A stretch of DNA of 64,000 nt. Origin: CBDBDZ01 sp965204215. GTDB taxonomy: Bacteria > Pseudomonadota > Gammaproteobacteria > Pseudomonadales > GM7GCV1. The position numbers were made by a program, and so were the translations under genes. Position 1 is the stretch's first letter; every line of letters begins with the position of its first letter. A model generated the notes under the pieces. That model made no database searches. It saw only the letters and a list, made by a program, of their open reading frames with translations, and was not told the DNA's origin. This document shows, piece by piece, positions 17,187 to 26,446 of this stretch. The DNA lies in NCBI GenBank assembly GCA_965204215.1, contig CBDBDZ010000014.1:806001-870000 (forward strand), read 5' to 3'.

Positions 17187-18353
17187 TTAAACCATAGAAA
17201 ATTTAATTCCAGCACGTTCAATTAGATGTTCAATCAAATCGCGTCCCATTGCTGCGGCTGGGGTTAATACGCCACCAACGCTAGACGATTTAAGAAGGCA
17301 AATGGCTGCTTCTGAGAGCATTTTGGATGTGGAGCCGTAACCGGGGTCTAAATCAGCTGAAACACTGGCTGTGAGTGTTTGTCCGTTTTCTGAACCGATA
17401 AACAATACTTCATAATTACCTGCTTCACGCTCTTCTTTGGTAGGACCTTCTCCTGGGTTAGGAGAGTTTTTACCGCCGAAAGAACTATTTTGGGTAATGA
17501 CTGCTTCAGCCATAGCTTTGCCTTGTTCGCCAGAACCTGTGAAAATCATTTCATCGTAGACAAAATTCTTACCGTACGAGCAGGCTGTGAGTACATTAGT
17601 ACGATGGATATTGCGTGTATTAATAGCAGCCATAATAAAGGGTGCAGACCAACTGTTGAGGTCTTCTTCCAAAATGACTTCATTGCCAGATGGTTGCTCT
17701 GCACCAGTAAATCCAGGAGTAAGGGCGAAGGGGTTTGTCAATAATGAGAAAAGCGATGGGTCTTGTTTAACGGCAGCCATAGTTGCCTGAAAGCTGGCAG
17801 CGGTTCCACCTGAAAAAGTGCCGTTCATTTGTTTAACGCGTCCTCTGATTTTGGTAAAAGGTTGACCAAGCGCTTGCTGAGCCTGTTGTTGTAAAAAGAG
17901 CACGCCAAGATCAAAAGGAATGGAATCAAAACCGCAAGAATGGACTATGCGAGCACCATTATCTCTGGCCGCATCGCTGTAGTTGTCGATAATGTTTCGC
18001 ATCCAAAGAGGTTCGCCACACAGGTCAACATAATCGGTACCTGTTTCAACGCAGGCTTTAACCAGTAATTCGCCATATAGCTGGTAGGGACCTACAGTGG
18101 TAATAATGACTTGGGCTTTTTTTACCATTGACATAAGTGACCCTAAATCATCACTTTGAGCGACAATACAATCAACGGTGCAATTTAGCTGTTTTGAAAT
18201 CTGCTGTAATTTCTCCATTGAGCGCCCAGCTATCGCCCAGGTAACCAAATGTTGTTCCGAGTAGTTTTTTGCAAAATATTCCGCTACTAATTGACCAGTG
18301 TAGCCTGTAGCACCATAAATAATGATGTCGTAGTTTTTAGTTGAATCATTCAT
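17187..18353 (-). CDS. Saccharopine dehydrogenase-like NADP-binding oxidoreductase
   Basis: 388 aa with an N-terminal Rossmann motif (IIIYGATGYTGQLVAEYF) of the saccharopine dehydrogenase NADP-binding family. Closest type is the trans-acting enoyl reductase group of actinobacteria and its proteobacterial relatives: conserved TTVGPYQLYGELLVKAC, YVDLCGEPLWMR and HSCGFDSIPFDLGV. It is unlikely to be a lysine-pathway enzyme. Substrate is unknown; a lipid or steroid intermediate would fit the surroundings. Monocistronic, divergent from the TRAP operon. Confidence 0.75.
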   Translation of the reverse strand: MNDSTKNYDIIIYGATGYTGQLVAEYFAKNYSEQHLVTWAIAGRSMEKLQQISKQLNCTVDCIVAQSDDLGSLMSMVKKAQVIITTVGPYQLYGELLVKACVETGTDYVDLCGEPLWMRNIIDNYSDAARDNGARIVHSCGFDSIPFDLGVLFLQQQAQQALGQPFTKIRGRVKQMNGTFSGGTAASFQATMAAVKQDPSLFSLLTNPFALTPGFTGAEQPSGNEVILEEDLNSWSAPFIMAAINTRNIHRTNVLTACSYGKNFVYDEMIFTGSGEQGKAMAEAVITQNSSFGGKNSPNPGEGPTKEEREAGNYEVLFIGSENGQTLTASVSADLDPGYGSTSKMLSEAAICLLKSSSVGGVLTPAAAMGRDLIEHLIERAGIKFSMV

Positions 18354-18449
18354 GAATTTTCGTAGATTTAAGGTGAGATAACATCATAAAGTGTAAAATA
18401 GCGTTCCATTGTATACTGAAAACCCCACTTTTTAGATTAAAATTATTCC

Positions 18450-19568
18450 ATGCAAGTAATATTATTAAAAATACGAATTGTCAGCCTGTTAATCTCGATG
18501 CTTCTGGTTTGGGTAGCGCCATCAGTTCATGCAGATGGGAAGGTTTACCGCTGGCGATTAGCTGAAACATGGGCGCCTAATTTTCCAATATTTGGTGATG
18601 CGACTAAAGATTTTGCAAAAATGGTCAAGGTTATGTCTGGCGGTCGCCTTCTGATTCGCGTGGACTCGGCTAATAAACACAAAGCGCCTCTGGGTATTTT
18701 TGATTTTGTGCGCACTGGTCAGTATCAAATGGGGCATTCTGCGTCTTATTATTGGAAAGGCAAAGACTTTAATACTCAGTTTTTTACCGCAGTCCCTTTT
18801 GGGATGATGGCAAGTGAAAAACAGGCATGGTTTTACCATGGGGAAGGCATGTCATTAATGGAAGAAGTTTATAAGCCTTATGGCATTTTGTCTTTCCCGG
18901 CTGGCAGTACTGGCAATCAAATGGGTGGGTGGTTTCGCAAAGAAATTAATTCTTTAGAAGATTTAAAAGGGTTGAAGATGCGTATACCAGGATTTGCAGG
19001 TGAGATTATGGCGGAAGTAGGAGCCAAGCCTGTCAATATCGCTCAAGGTGAGTTGTATACTGCGTTAGAACGCAATACGATTGATGCATTGGAATGGGTT
19101 GGTCCTTCGTTAGACTTGCGTATGGGTTTTCAGAAAATTGCACCCTATTTTTATAATGGATGGCATGAACCAGGAACTGAAATGCAGTTTATGGTGAATA
19201 AAAAAGCATTTGATGCATTGCCAGAAGATTTGCGGGCTATATTGGTTAATGCCATGAGATTGACCGCTTATGATATGACGACACGCTTTACTTATGAAAG
19301 TGCTATTAATTTGGATAGGATAGAGAAAGACTATGCCAATGTGAAAATCAAACAATTTCCACCAGAAGTCATGCAGGCATTAAAACAAACCAAAGATAAA
19401 TTAATGCAAAAATACGCAGCAGAAGATGAGTTGACCGCCAGAATTATAGAATCGATGACCAGTTTTGGAAATAAAGCCAGAAAATGGACCAATTTTTCAG
19501 AGCGTTCGTATCTGGATAGTCTGGATAGTTTAGCCAATGCCAACAATGCTGCTGAAGTATCTGAATAA
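18450..19568 (+). CDS. dctP: TRAP transporter substrate-binding protein (DctP family)
   Basis: Periplasmic solute receptor of a tripartite ATP-independent transporter, 372 aa. A signal peptide occupies roughly residues 1-28 (cleavage near VHADG). DctP features include LKGLKMRIPGFAGEIMAEVGA, with the conserved Arg that usually pairs with a substrate carboxylate, and the ALEWVGPS segment typical of the TakP-like 2-oxo-acid group. First gene of dctPQM. Ligand is inferred as an organic acid; a steroid carboxylate cannot be excluded. Confidence 0.9.
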   Translation: MQVILLKIRIVSLLISMLLVWVAPSVHADGKVYRWRLAETWAPNFPIFGDATKDFAKMVKVMSGGRLLIRVDSANKHKAPLGIFDFVRTGQYQMGHSASYYWKGKDFNTQFFTAVPFGMMASEKQAWFYHGEGMSLMEEVYKPYGILSFPAGSTGNQMGGWFRKEINSLEDLKGLKMRIPGFAGEIMAEVGAKPVNIAQGELYTALERNTIDALEWVGPSLDLRMGFQKIAPYFYNGWHEPGTEMQFMVNKKAFDALPEDLRAILVNAMRLTAYDMTTRFTYESAINLDRIEKDYANVKIKQFPPEVMQALKQTKDKLMQKYAAEDELTARIIESMTSFGNKARKWTNFSERSYLDSLDSLANANNAAEVSE

Positions 19569-20055
19569 ATTTATTGATGCCATTGGCTATGCTTGTGGCA
19601 TTCTCCTTTTACTGCTGATAGCCAATGTCTTTTATGATGTCTTAATGCGCTATCTCTTCAACGATGTCAGTATTGCCATGCAGGAACTGGAATGGCACAT
19701 ATTTGCTGCAATGTTTATGTTTGGTATTGGTTACACGCTGAAGGAAAATGCTCATGTTCGGGTGGATATACTACATGCTCATTTTGCTGAAAAAACCAAA
19801 GCCGTTATTGAAATTATTGGTTCACTCACACTGGCATTGCCTCTGTGTTTATTAATAATCCATGATGGTTACAGTTACGCATTGGATGCCTATCAGATAG
19901 GCGAAGGTAGTGCAGACCCTGGAGGTTTACCCAACCGCTGGGTTATACGCGCCGTTGTCCCTCTTTCTTTTATATATATATCACTATGTGTGTTGCAAGT
20001 CATTTTGACAAAAATTCAATTGTTAGGGAGCTTTGCAGCATCTCACAAGCGATGA
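19546..20055 (+). CDS. dctQ: TRAP transporter small permease (DctQ)
   Basis: Small four-TM subunit, 169 aa from the ATG at 19546; an alternative ATG lies at 19537. Either start overlaps the end of dctP, implying translational coupling. The family segment ALQE-type motif appears as AMQELEWHIFAAMFMFG, followed by VRVDIL. It holds the large subunit in the membrane. Confidence 0.88.
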   Translation: MLLKYLNKFIDAIGYACGILLLLLIANVFYDVLMRYLFNDVSIAMQELEWHIFAAMFMFGIGYTLKENAHVRVDILHAHFAEKTKAVIEIIGSLTLALPLCLLIIHDGYSYALDAYQIGEGSADPGGLPNRWVIRAVVPLSFIYISLCVLQVILTKIQLLGSFAASHKR

Positions 20056-20098
20056 AAGTGCAAAACACTCTATTCAAACAACTTAAGGCAGAGTAACA

Positions 20099-21379
20099 AT
20101 GGAAGGACTATTGTTATTTGCTATTGCAATGATAGCGTTGTTTGCAGGTTATTCGGTAGCATTCACTTTTGCTGGAGTGTCTGTTATTGTAGGTGTATGG
20201 GTACTGGGCGTGGAATTGTTTGAGTTTATGCCTTACCGAATTATGAGTATTATGGAAAATACTATCATGATGGCAATTCCCATGTTTATTTTTATGGGTA
20301 TTGTGTTACAGCGAACAGGGCTTGCCGAAAGATTGCTGGAAAGCATGAGTAGGCTATTTGGCAGCATTTCTGGAGGTGTCGCTATTTCTACCATTTTAGT
20401 TGGAGCATTGCTCGCAGCATCCACTGGTGTGGTTGGCGCCAGTGTGGTTGCAATGGGAGTGATATCCTTACCTGTTATGCTTAAACATAATTACAATCCT
20501 GCGCTGGCAAGTGGCACAATTTGCGCAGCAGGTACTTTAGGGCAAATTATTCCGCCGTCCATTATCTTGATTATTTTAGGTGATGTGATGGGCATTCCTG
20601 TGGGTGATTTATTTAAGGCGGCAATTGTACCCGGGTTATTGTTAGTATTTATCTATATTGCTTATATTATTATTCAAGGCAAAGTCAGTGTTAATTCCTG
20701 TCCATCAATTGTTGTAGAGGGAAATAAAAAAACATTAATTATACAGGCATTAAAAGATATTGTGCCGCCTCTGTTATTAATTGTAGCGGTATTAGGTTCT
20801 ATTTTCGCAGGGATAGCCACACCGACAGAGTCGTCAGCTATGGGTGCTGTAGGAGCCATAATATTATCCGCACTCTATGGCAGTTTTTCATTTAAAGGAG
20901 TGATGGAATCATCCATGGAGTCAATGAAAACGACCAGTATGATTTTTGCAATTCTTATTGGAGCAACTGCTTTTTCTATGGTTTTTAGCTATTCAGGTGC
21001 GGATTATATTGTTGAAGATTTTATTTTAACGCTGCCTGGCGAAAAATGGACATTTATTATTCTGTCGATGATTGTCATTTTATTACTAGGCTTTTTTGTG
21101 GATTTTATCGAAATAGCTTTTATTGTAGTTCCTATTTTAGCCCCCATAGCTATGGCACTGGAGATTGATATGGTTTGGTTTGCCATATTAATTGCGATGA
21201 ACTTGCAAACTTCGTTTCTAACGCCACCATTTGGATTCAGCTTGTTTTATTTGCGTGGTGTAGCTCCAGATTCAGTAGCCACCAGAGATATTTACCAAGG
21301 CTCTATCCCCTTTATTTGCCTGCAAATAGCAGTGTTGTTACTTATTTTGATATTTCCAAATTGGTTGCAGTGGGTTTAG
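20099..21379 (+). CDS. dctM: TRAP transporter large permease (DctM)
   Basis: Large subunit of 426 aa with about 12 hydrophobic segments; forms the Na+-driven translocation path. DctM features include the AIPMFIFMGIVLQRTGLAERL region, AAGTLGQIIPPSIILI and FLTPPFGFSLFYLRGVAP. An AAGGCAGAG ribosome site precedes the ATG. It ends seven bases before the convergent glycosyltransferase gene. Confidence 0.92.
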   Translation: MEGLLLFAIAMIALFAGYSVAFTFAGVSVIVGVWVLGVELFEFMPYRIMSIMENTIMMAIPMFIFMGIVLQRTGLAERLLESMSRLFGSISGGVAISTILVGALLAASTGVVGASVVAMGVISLPVMLKHNYNPALASGTICAAGTLGQIIPPSIILIILGDVMGIPVGDLFKAAIVPGLLLVFIYIAYIIIQGKVSVNSCPSIVVEGNKKTLIIQALKDIVPPLLLIVAVLGSIFAGIATPTESSAMGAVGAIILSALYGSFSFKGVMESSMESMKTTSMIFAILIGATAFSMVFSYSGADYIVEDFILTLPGEKWTFIILSMIVILLLGFFVDFIEIAFIVVPILAPIAMALEIDMVWFAILIAMNLQTSFLTPPFGFSLFYLRGVAPDSVATRDIYQGSIPFICLQIAVLLLILIFPNWLQWV

Positions 21380-21386
21380 CAAGAAC

Positions 21387-22517
21387 CTACTTGGCAGACC
21401 AGGTAAAATAACGCGATATCGAAAAATTCCAAAAAGCGCCAATTATTGCGCCTAGACTTCCCGACAGCCACCACATTAAACCCCTTGCTTCAAGCATAGA
21501 AGCGATATTGATGTTGATTGTCACTCCTATTGAGCAGGCCAGGTAAAATGTTAGCAACCCTCGCCAAAATAACCTGGCCTTCAAGCGTAGGTCTCTATAG
21601 GTAAAGAGGTTATTCCAATAGAAATTGTTGGCTATGGCTATTAATGTTGCAATGAGTTGGGCATAAATAAAAGATAACCCAGTGAAGAGTAATAAGGAAT
21701 AGAGTAGCGAGAGATGTACAAAAACACCGCTTAGTCCCACAATAACAAAAGACATAAATCTCAGTGGTATCCATTTTCCTAATGTTTTATCAAGTAATAA
21801 CTCAATGTATTCCCAGGAGACCAAGGTGTCCAGTTTACTTTCTCCTGCATGGCGTGAACGCATGATGTAAGGTATTTCGCGGTGCTTAATATTGGGGTAA
21901 CTGGCGCAAATATCCAGAAGCAATTTAAAGCCCAAGCGCGATAATTTGGGATAATACTCTGTGATAACATTACGTTTCAGCATAAAAAAGCCGCTCATCG
22001 GGTCGGATAATCTGGCCTTGATAACTTTGCTGCCAACCCAGTTAGATAACCTGCTGAGAGCAACGCGATTTTGTGTTAACCCCCCCGGTGAGCCTTGTTT
22101 CATAAAACGGCTGGCAACCACCAAATCCAGTTCGCTATCTTGCTCAAATTGCTGGTACATAGCGGGCAGTAGCTTTTCATCATGCTGTAAGTCGGCATCC
22201 ATTACAGCCACTATGGGTGCGTTGCTGGCTAGCATGCCTTCCAGGCAGGCGGATGATAAACCGCGCATGCCAATTCGAGACAGGCAACGAATATTGTTAG
22301 AGGTTGTGTGTATTTGTGAAATTAAATCAGCAGTACCATCACTGGAGTTGTCATCGACAAAAATAAGTTCCCAATTAAGTTGTTTAGGTATAGCTTGTTG
22401 AATACGCTCAACTAATACAGCAATATTCGCATATTCGTTATAGGTGGGAATAATCAGTGCTAGCTGGTAGCCAGTGTCAGTTTTATTGGGAATGAATTTG
22501 TGTTCAGGGTTATTCAT
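21387..22517 (-). CDS. GT2 polyprenyl-phosphate glycosyltransferase fused to GtrA-like domain
   Basis: 376 aa. Residues about 15-245 are a DPM1-like GT2 domain (LIIPTYNEYANI, FVDDNSSDGTADL, MDADLQHD as the DxD region). Residues about 250-370 hold four TM helices of a GtrA-like flippase domain (MSFVIVGLSGVFVHLSLLYS). Such fusions make and flip lipid-linked sugars for envelope glycans. The start overlaps the LysR gene by eight bases, so the two are cotranscribed. Confidence 0.88.
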   Translation of the reverse strand: MNNPEHKFIPNKTDTGYQLALIIPTYNEYANIAVLVERIQQAIPKQLNWELIFVDDNSSDGTADLISQIHTTSNNIRCLSRIGMRGLSSACLEGMLASNAPIVAVMDADLQHDEKLLPAMYQQFEQDSELDLVVASRFMKQGSPGGLTQNRVALSRLSNWVGSKVIKARLSDPMSGFFMLKRNVITEYYPKLSRLGFKLLLDICASYPNIKHREIPYIMRSRHAGESKLDTLVSWEYIELLLDKTLGKWIPLRFMSFVIVGLSGVFVHLSLLYSLLLFTGLSFIYAQLIATLIAIANNFYWNNLFTYRDLRLKARLFWRGLLTFYLACSIGVTININIASMLEARGLMWWLSGSLGAIIGAFWNFSISRYFTWSAK

Positions 22518-23451
22518 CTACCATGCTGGCAGCTTCTTCTATAATGCCTCGCAACCAGGTGTGCCCAAGATTATCGTTGAGTATAGGAGGCCAAAGCAGA
22601 TGCAGTTCAATAGGGGCGATATCGAAAGGTGGTGGCACAATAATTAAATTGTGAAAATTCCTGGCTTTAGTTGCAGCGCGGGTGGGTAGGGTAACAATCA
22701 AATTATGTTCTTGAGCTAATTGCATGGCGGATAAAAAATGACGTGTAAATACGGATATTTTACGCTGTCTGTCAATATTAGACAGCGCGTTATCCACCCA
22801 ACCCATCCGTTGTAATTCTTCGGTGGCGGTGTCTGCACTCATTCCTAGCCCCGATTTACTCACCCAAACATGATGAGATTGCAAGTAATTTTCAAGCGTT
22901 AAATTATCAGCAAAAGGGTGATCAACCCTTAATACACATGAAAACCCGTCGGTTAGAAGGGTTTGTTTTTGAAAAGCGAGTGGTATTCGGTCAAATCGGT
23001 TTATTGCTAAATCCACCTTGCCTTGTTCTATGTCACTATAGTTAATATCACTTGGACTCATAATGTCCAGGGTAACTTTAGGTGCATGTTCCCGCAATGA
23101 CTTGAGCATGCCAGGGATTACTGTTGACTCAGCATAATCACTGGCAATAATGCGAAATACACGGTCGCTTTCATAAGGATTAAATTCTTCAGTGGGTTGA
23201 ACAAAATGTTCAATGCTATTTAGCACGCGATGAATTTTAGGTTGCAATTTTAATGCCTTATCGGTTGCCACCATGCCACTACTAGTACGCACTAACAACG
23301 AATCGTTAAACAGTTCACGCAGCCGGCGTAAACTGTTGCTCATGGCAGGTTGCGAAAGACCTAGCTGTTGAGCGGCTCTGGTAACATTTTTTTCTTGTAA
23401 CAATGCATCAAAGTAGACCAGCAGGTTCAAATCAATTTCGGATAGTTTCAT
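22510..23451 (-). CDS. LysR-family transcriptional regulator
   Basis: 313 aa. N-terminal winged HTH (DLNLLVYFDALLQEKNVTRAAQQLGLSQPAMSNSL-type spacing, residues about 7-42) and a C-terminal effector-binding domain of the NodD/PcpR-like group. Targets are unknown. It is cotranscribed with the GT2-GtrA gene, and an F2 element ends only 11 bases upstream of its ATG, so its native promoter has been displaced or rebuilt. Confidence 0.88.
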   Translation of the reverse strand: MKLSEIDLNLLVYFDALLQEKNVTRAAQQLGLSQPAMSNSLRRLRELFNDSLLVRTSSGMVATDKALKLQPKIHRVLNSIEHFVQPTEEFNPYESDRVFRIIASDYAESTVIPGMLKSLREHAPKVTLDIMSPSDINYSDIEQGKVDLAINRFDRIPLAFQKQTLLTDGFSCVLRVDHPFADNLTLENYLQSHHVWVSKSGLGMSADTATEELQRMGWVDNALSNIDRQRKISVFTRHFLSAMQLAQEHNLIVTLPTRAATKARNFHNLIIVPPPFDIAPIELHLLWPPILNDNLGHTWLRGIIEEAASMVDE

Positions 23452-23462
23452 CCGCTAATTAT

Positions 23463-23636
23463 CCCAAATTATGCATTAGAAAGCTATTACACACAATAAT
23501 GACTTCAAAAACAGGCGCTTGCTCGAAAAATAATACTCACCATAGAGTGGCGATGCCTGCGTTTATTGTTCTTGCGCGAGCGCTTGTTTTTATTGCCATT
23601 TTTGTGTTCATTACGAAGTCTAATGCATAATTTGGA
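23463..23636. mobile_element. MITE-like element, family F2 (copy B)
   Basis: A 174-bp copy with ends CCCAAATTATGCATTAGA and its near-inverse, flanked by ATTAT on both sides (23458-23462 and 23637-23641). It occupies the region directly upstream of the LysR start codon. Very similar to copy C at 46213-46386. Confidence 0.9.
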
Positions 23637-23700
23637 ATTATAGCAATTATTTGCCGATAGAATATTGCTGATTGCTTTTACTTTTTATTATTTATCTCTA

Positions 23701-23734
23701 TTAACCTGGCAATAAAATATTGCTTCTGCGTATT
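23701..23734 (-). repeat. Family F3 end fragment
   Basis: TTAACCTGGCAATAAAATAT followed by TGCTTCTGCG is the F3 right end in inverse orientation, closest to the copy at 36352-36441. Only this end is present. The rest of the gap 23637-23795 holds nothing I can identify. Confidence 0.6.
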
Positions 23735-23795
23735 TGTACTAACTACTTGAGTCAAAGTAGACATGTGATTGTGGGAAGAGGCGATACAAAAATCG

Positions 23796-24434
23796 TTAGA
23801 ATGATTTACCCAGTGATAGTACCAAATTGGTATCATCAACATCAGTATTGTTGTCGGTCCAGTTTAATGCAATATCCAATCCGAGCAATTGGGTGGAAAT
23901 ACCAATGCCGTAAAAGTTGTAGCTTTCTACGAAGTCAGCATAACCAAAAGTGGCAGACACTGATACGTTTTCAATATCATGAGCGTAAGACAATTCAAAA
24001 TAATCAGTCGCGTCACCTGTTCCAAAGTAATAAGTGGCTGCAAGCCCTTGCCATGAAAGACCGGTATAGATTTCAGTCAGGTTACTGTCGCTGGCGGATT
24101 CATCGCCAGAATAGGTAAAGGCAATGACACCAACATCTAATGCGATATCGGAATAAACTTCTTTATTCCAGCCCAGGTATAAATCCGTTTCCAGGCTGGC
24201 AACTTCATCAAAGTTGACATTGGCTGCCCAAACACCAGCGTATAAGCCAGAATCGTGAGTAAAATCAAACCCACCTGACAAACCTAATTCGCCATCAGTT
24301 TGAGGTAAGCCTCTGAAGATATATTCTGATGCCAAGGCAACATTAGCAGATATTTTTATGTTGTTGGCATTTGCAACGCTTGAAATAACAAAGGCAAGAA
24401 GAGCGAGGATGGTAATGCGGATATGTTTGGTCAT
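23796..24434 (-). CDS. TorF/Gcw_chp-family putative outer-membrane porin
   Basis: 212 aa from the ATG at 24434, which gives a compact signal peptide (TKHIRITILALLAFVISSVANA). The mature protein matches the TorF/Gcw_chp family: ALASEYIFRGLPQTDGELGLSGGFDF at the start and alternating beta strands ending in an aromatic residue (LVLSLGKSF). It is predicted to be a small outer-membrane barrel of unknown substrate. An upstream in-frame ATG at 24464 only lengthens the signal region. The 170 bp toward purM are very AT-rich, with an F2-like miniature remnant near 24553-24603. Confidence 0.8.
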   Translation of the reverse strand: MTKHIRITILALLAFVISSVANANNIKISANVALASEYIFRGLPQTDGELGLSGGFDFTHDSGLYAGVWAANVNFDEVASLETDLYLGWNKEVYSDIALDVGVIAFTYSGDESASDSNLTEIYTGLSWQGLAATYYFGTGDATDYFELSYAHDIENVSVSATFGYADFVESYNFYGIGISTQLLGLDIALNWTDNNTDVDDTNLVLSLGKSF

Positions 24435-24637
24435 GATATAAGTATGATGAGTTGATAAAATCATTATAAATAAATTTTATAATATAATCAAAATATATAG
24501 TATATATAATTATAATGAATGTATATTTTGTTTAAACTTGCGTTTATTTCTCTCCAGATTGATTCACAAGAGTCAATCAATAGCAGTCAATGCATAATCT
24601 GAGTTAAAATACAGGTGTTTTATAACTCCGCTTTTCT

Positions 24638-25696
24638 ATGGCTTCCAAGCAATCATTTACCTATAAAGACGCAGGCGTTGACATTGACAAAGGCAATCGC
24701 CTTGTGGAGTTAATTAAATCTTTGGCAAAATCCACTCAACGCCCTGAAATTATTGGTAACGTGGGAGGTTTTGGGGCTTTGTGCAAAATACCTAAAAGCT
24801 ACGCAAACCCAATTTTGGTGTCGGCGACTGATGGCGTGGGAACCAAATTAAAAATTGCGTTTGAAACTAATATTCATAACACAATTGGCATTGATTTGGT
24901 GGCGATGTGCGCAAATGATTTGGTAGTAGTTGGGGCAGAGCCTCTACAATTTTTAGATTATTTTGCAACAGGAACGCTCAATGTTGAAGTCGCTACACAA
25001 GTTATCGAGGGCATTGCAGAAGGTTGTAAGCAGGCAGGCTGCGCGTTGGTTGGTGGAGAGACAGCAGAAATGCCAGATATGTATAAAAAAGGGGAATATG
25101 ATTTGGCGGGATTTTGTCAAGGGGTGATGGAAGAAGGCAGAGTGATAGAACAATCAAAAGTCAGATTAGGCGATATACTGGTTGGCATAAAGTCCAGCGG
25201 GTTGCATTCCAATGGATATTCTTTGGTTCGTAAAATTATTAAAGCCAATAGGATAGATTTGCAAAGCGCCAGATTGGACGGAAAATTATTAAGCCATGAA
25301 CTGCTAACCCCGACCAGGATTTACGTAAAGTCACTGTTGAAATTAATACGCTTGGTAGATGTCCACGCATTAGCCCATATTACAGGGGGTGGCTTGTTGG
25401 AAAATATTCCAAGAGTCATGCCCAAAAGAACTTGTGCTAAAATTGATGACTCAACCTGGCAAATGCCAGAAATATTTAACTGGGTGAAAAAACACGGCAA
25501 TGTGGCAAGTGAAGAAATGTATCGCAGTTTTAACTGTGGAATAGGTATGGTGATAGCTATAAGCCCAAATGATGTCGATGATACAATAAATATATTAAAA
25601 GCTTCTGGCGAACAAGTAACGGTTATTGGTGAGATTGCCAAGTCGAGCAGTGATGAGCCGAGTGTTGAAATAGCCAGTTTGAGACCTTCGCAATAA
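24638..25696 (+). CDS. purM: Phosphoribosylformylglycinamidine cyclo-ligase
   Basis: AIR synthetase, 352 aa, step five of purine synthesis. Family segments include YKDAGVDIDKGN, SATDGVGTKLK, IGIDLVAMCANDL and ALVGGETAEMPDMY. The final codons are unusual. The F1 element begins at 25681, so the last four residues and the TAA stop come from the element. Removing the element and one AGTTT duplication restores a reading frame that ends three codons earlier (349 aa). The change is at the extreme C-terminus, so activity should be kept. Confidence 0.97.
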   Translation: MASKQSFTYKDAGVDIDKGNRLVELIKSLAKSTQRPEIIGNVGGFGALCKIPKSYANPILVSATDGVGTKLKIAFETNIHNTIGIDLVAMCANDLVVVGAEPLQFLDYFATGTLNVEVATQVIEGIAEGCKQAGCALVGGETAEMPDMYKKGEYDLAGFCQGVMEEGRVIEQSKVRLGDILVGIKSSGLHSNGYSLVRKIIKANRIDLQSARLDGKLLSHELLTPTRIYVKSLLKLIRLVDVHALAHITGGGLLENIPRVMPKRTCAKIDDSTWQMPEIFNWVKKHGNVASEEMYRSFNCGIGMVIAISPNDVDDTINILKASGEQVTVIGEIAKSSSDEPSVEIASLRPSQ

Positions 25697-25820
25697 AATT
25701 CTTTTACACTCATACTGCGTTATTTTCGTGCTCAAATGCTCATTTACCATGAGTAAACTCCGCTGTTGCGCGCGAAAATGCCTTGTCTGAGAGCAAAATT
25801 TTTTTTATTGCAAAGGTCTC
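25681..25820. mobile_element. MITE-like element, family F1, inserted at the purM 3' end
   Basis: 140 bp with inverted ends GAGACCTTYGCAATAAA and a 5-bp duplication AGTTT at 25676-25680 and 25821-25825. It is almost identical, in inverse orientation, to the copy at 63800-63939. The ends resemble those of IS5-type elements. It separates purM from purN, which would be 21 bases apart without it. Confidence 0.93.
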
Positions 25821-25853
25821 AGTTTACGATAAACGCCATTTGGTCAAGTTAAG

Positions 25854-26423
25854 TTGAAGCAATTTGCTGTTTTGATATCGGGTAATGGCAGTAATTTACA
25901 AGCCATTATTGACAGCGGTTTGGCAGACAATATCAGTATTGTAATAAGCAATCGAGCTGATGCCTACGGCTTACAGCGAGCGCAACGTGCTTCTATCGTA
26001 ACCAAGGTCATTGAGCACCAGTGTTATGAGAGCAGGAAAGCTTTTGATCAAGCATTGCAAGAGGCTATCGAAGCTACCGCTGCTGATTTTATCGTACTGG
26101 CGGGGTTTATGCGGATATTAACCGATGAATTTATCAATCGTTACGCTGGGCGTATTATCAATATTCACCCTTCATTATTGCCTAAATATAAAGGTTTACA
26201 TACACACCGTCGAGTCCTGGAAGCTGGCGACGAACAGCACGGCCCAACGGTTCATTTTGTCGTGCCTGAACTGGATTCAGGCCCTGTTATTGCTCAAGCT
26301 CCTTTTGATGTGCCTCAAAGTATTGATGAAGCAGGGTTACAGCAACTGGTTCACCAGCAAGAACACATTATTTATCCGCAAGTAATAAAACAGATTGTGC
26401 ATGGGGAATTTAAATGTGTATAG
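25854..26423 (+). CDS. purN: Phosphoribosylglycinamide formyltransferase
   Basis: GAR transformylase, 189 aa, transfers formyl from 10-formyl-THF to GAR. Catalytic Asn and His lie in INIHPSLLPKY and the catalytic Asp in ELDSGPVIAQ. Translation begins at a TTG giving MKQFAVLISGNGSNLQAII; no in-frame ATG is available upstream. It is about 20 residues shorter at the C-terminus than the E. coli enzyme. Normally cotranscribed with purM, but here an F1 element lies between them. Confidence 0.95.
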   Translation: MKQFAVLISGNGSNLQAIIDSGLADNISIVISNRADAYGLQRAQRASIVTKVIEHQCYESRKAFDQALQEAIEATAADFIVLAGFMRILTDEFINRYAGRIINIHPSLLPKYKGLHTHRRVLEAGDEQHGPTVHFVVPELDSGPVIAQAPFDVPQSIDEAGLQQLVHQQEHIIYPQVIKQIVHGEFKCV

Positions 26424-26446
26424 AGATGCAATGTTCCAGTCTCTCT

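Noticed and set aside
18450..21379. TRAP transporter as a dedicated bile-salt importer
   Set aside because: The receptor looks like the 2-oxo-acid (TakP-like) group; proximity to the steroid cluster alone does not support a steroid ligand.
24530..24560. PurR-like operator upstream of purM
   Set aside because: Only a half-site (ACGCAA on the minus strand) is visible, without the second half of the consensus.
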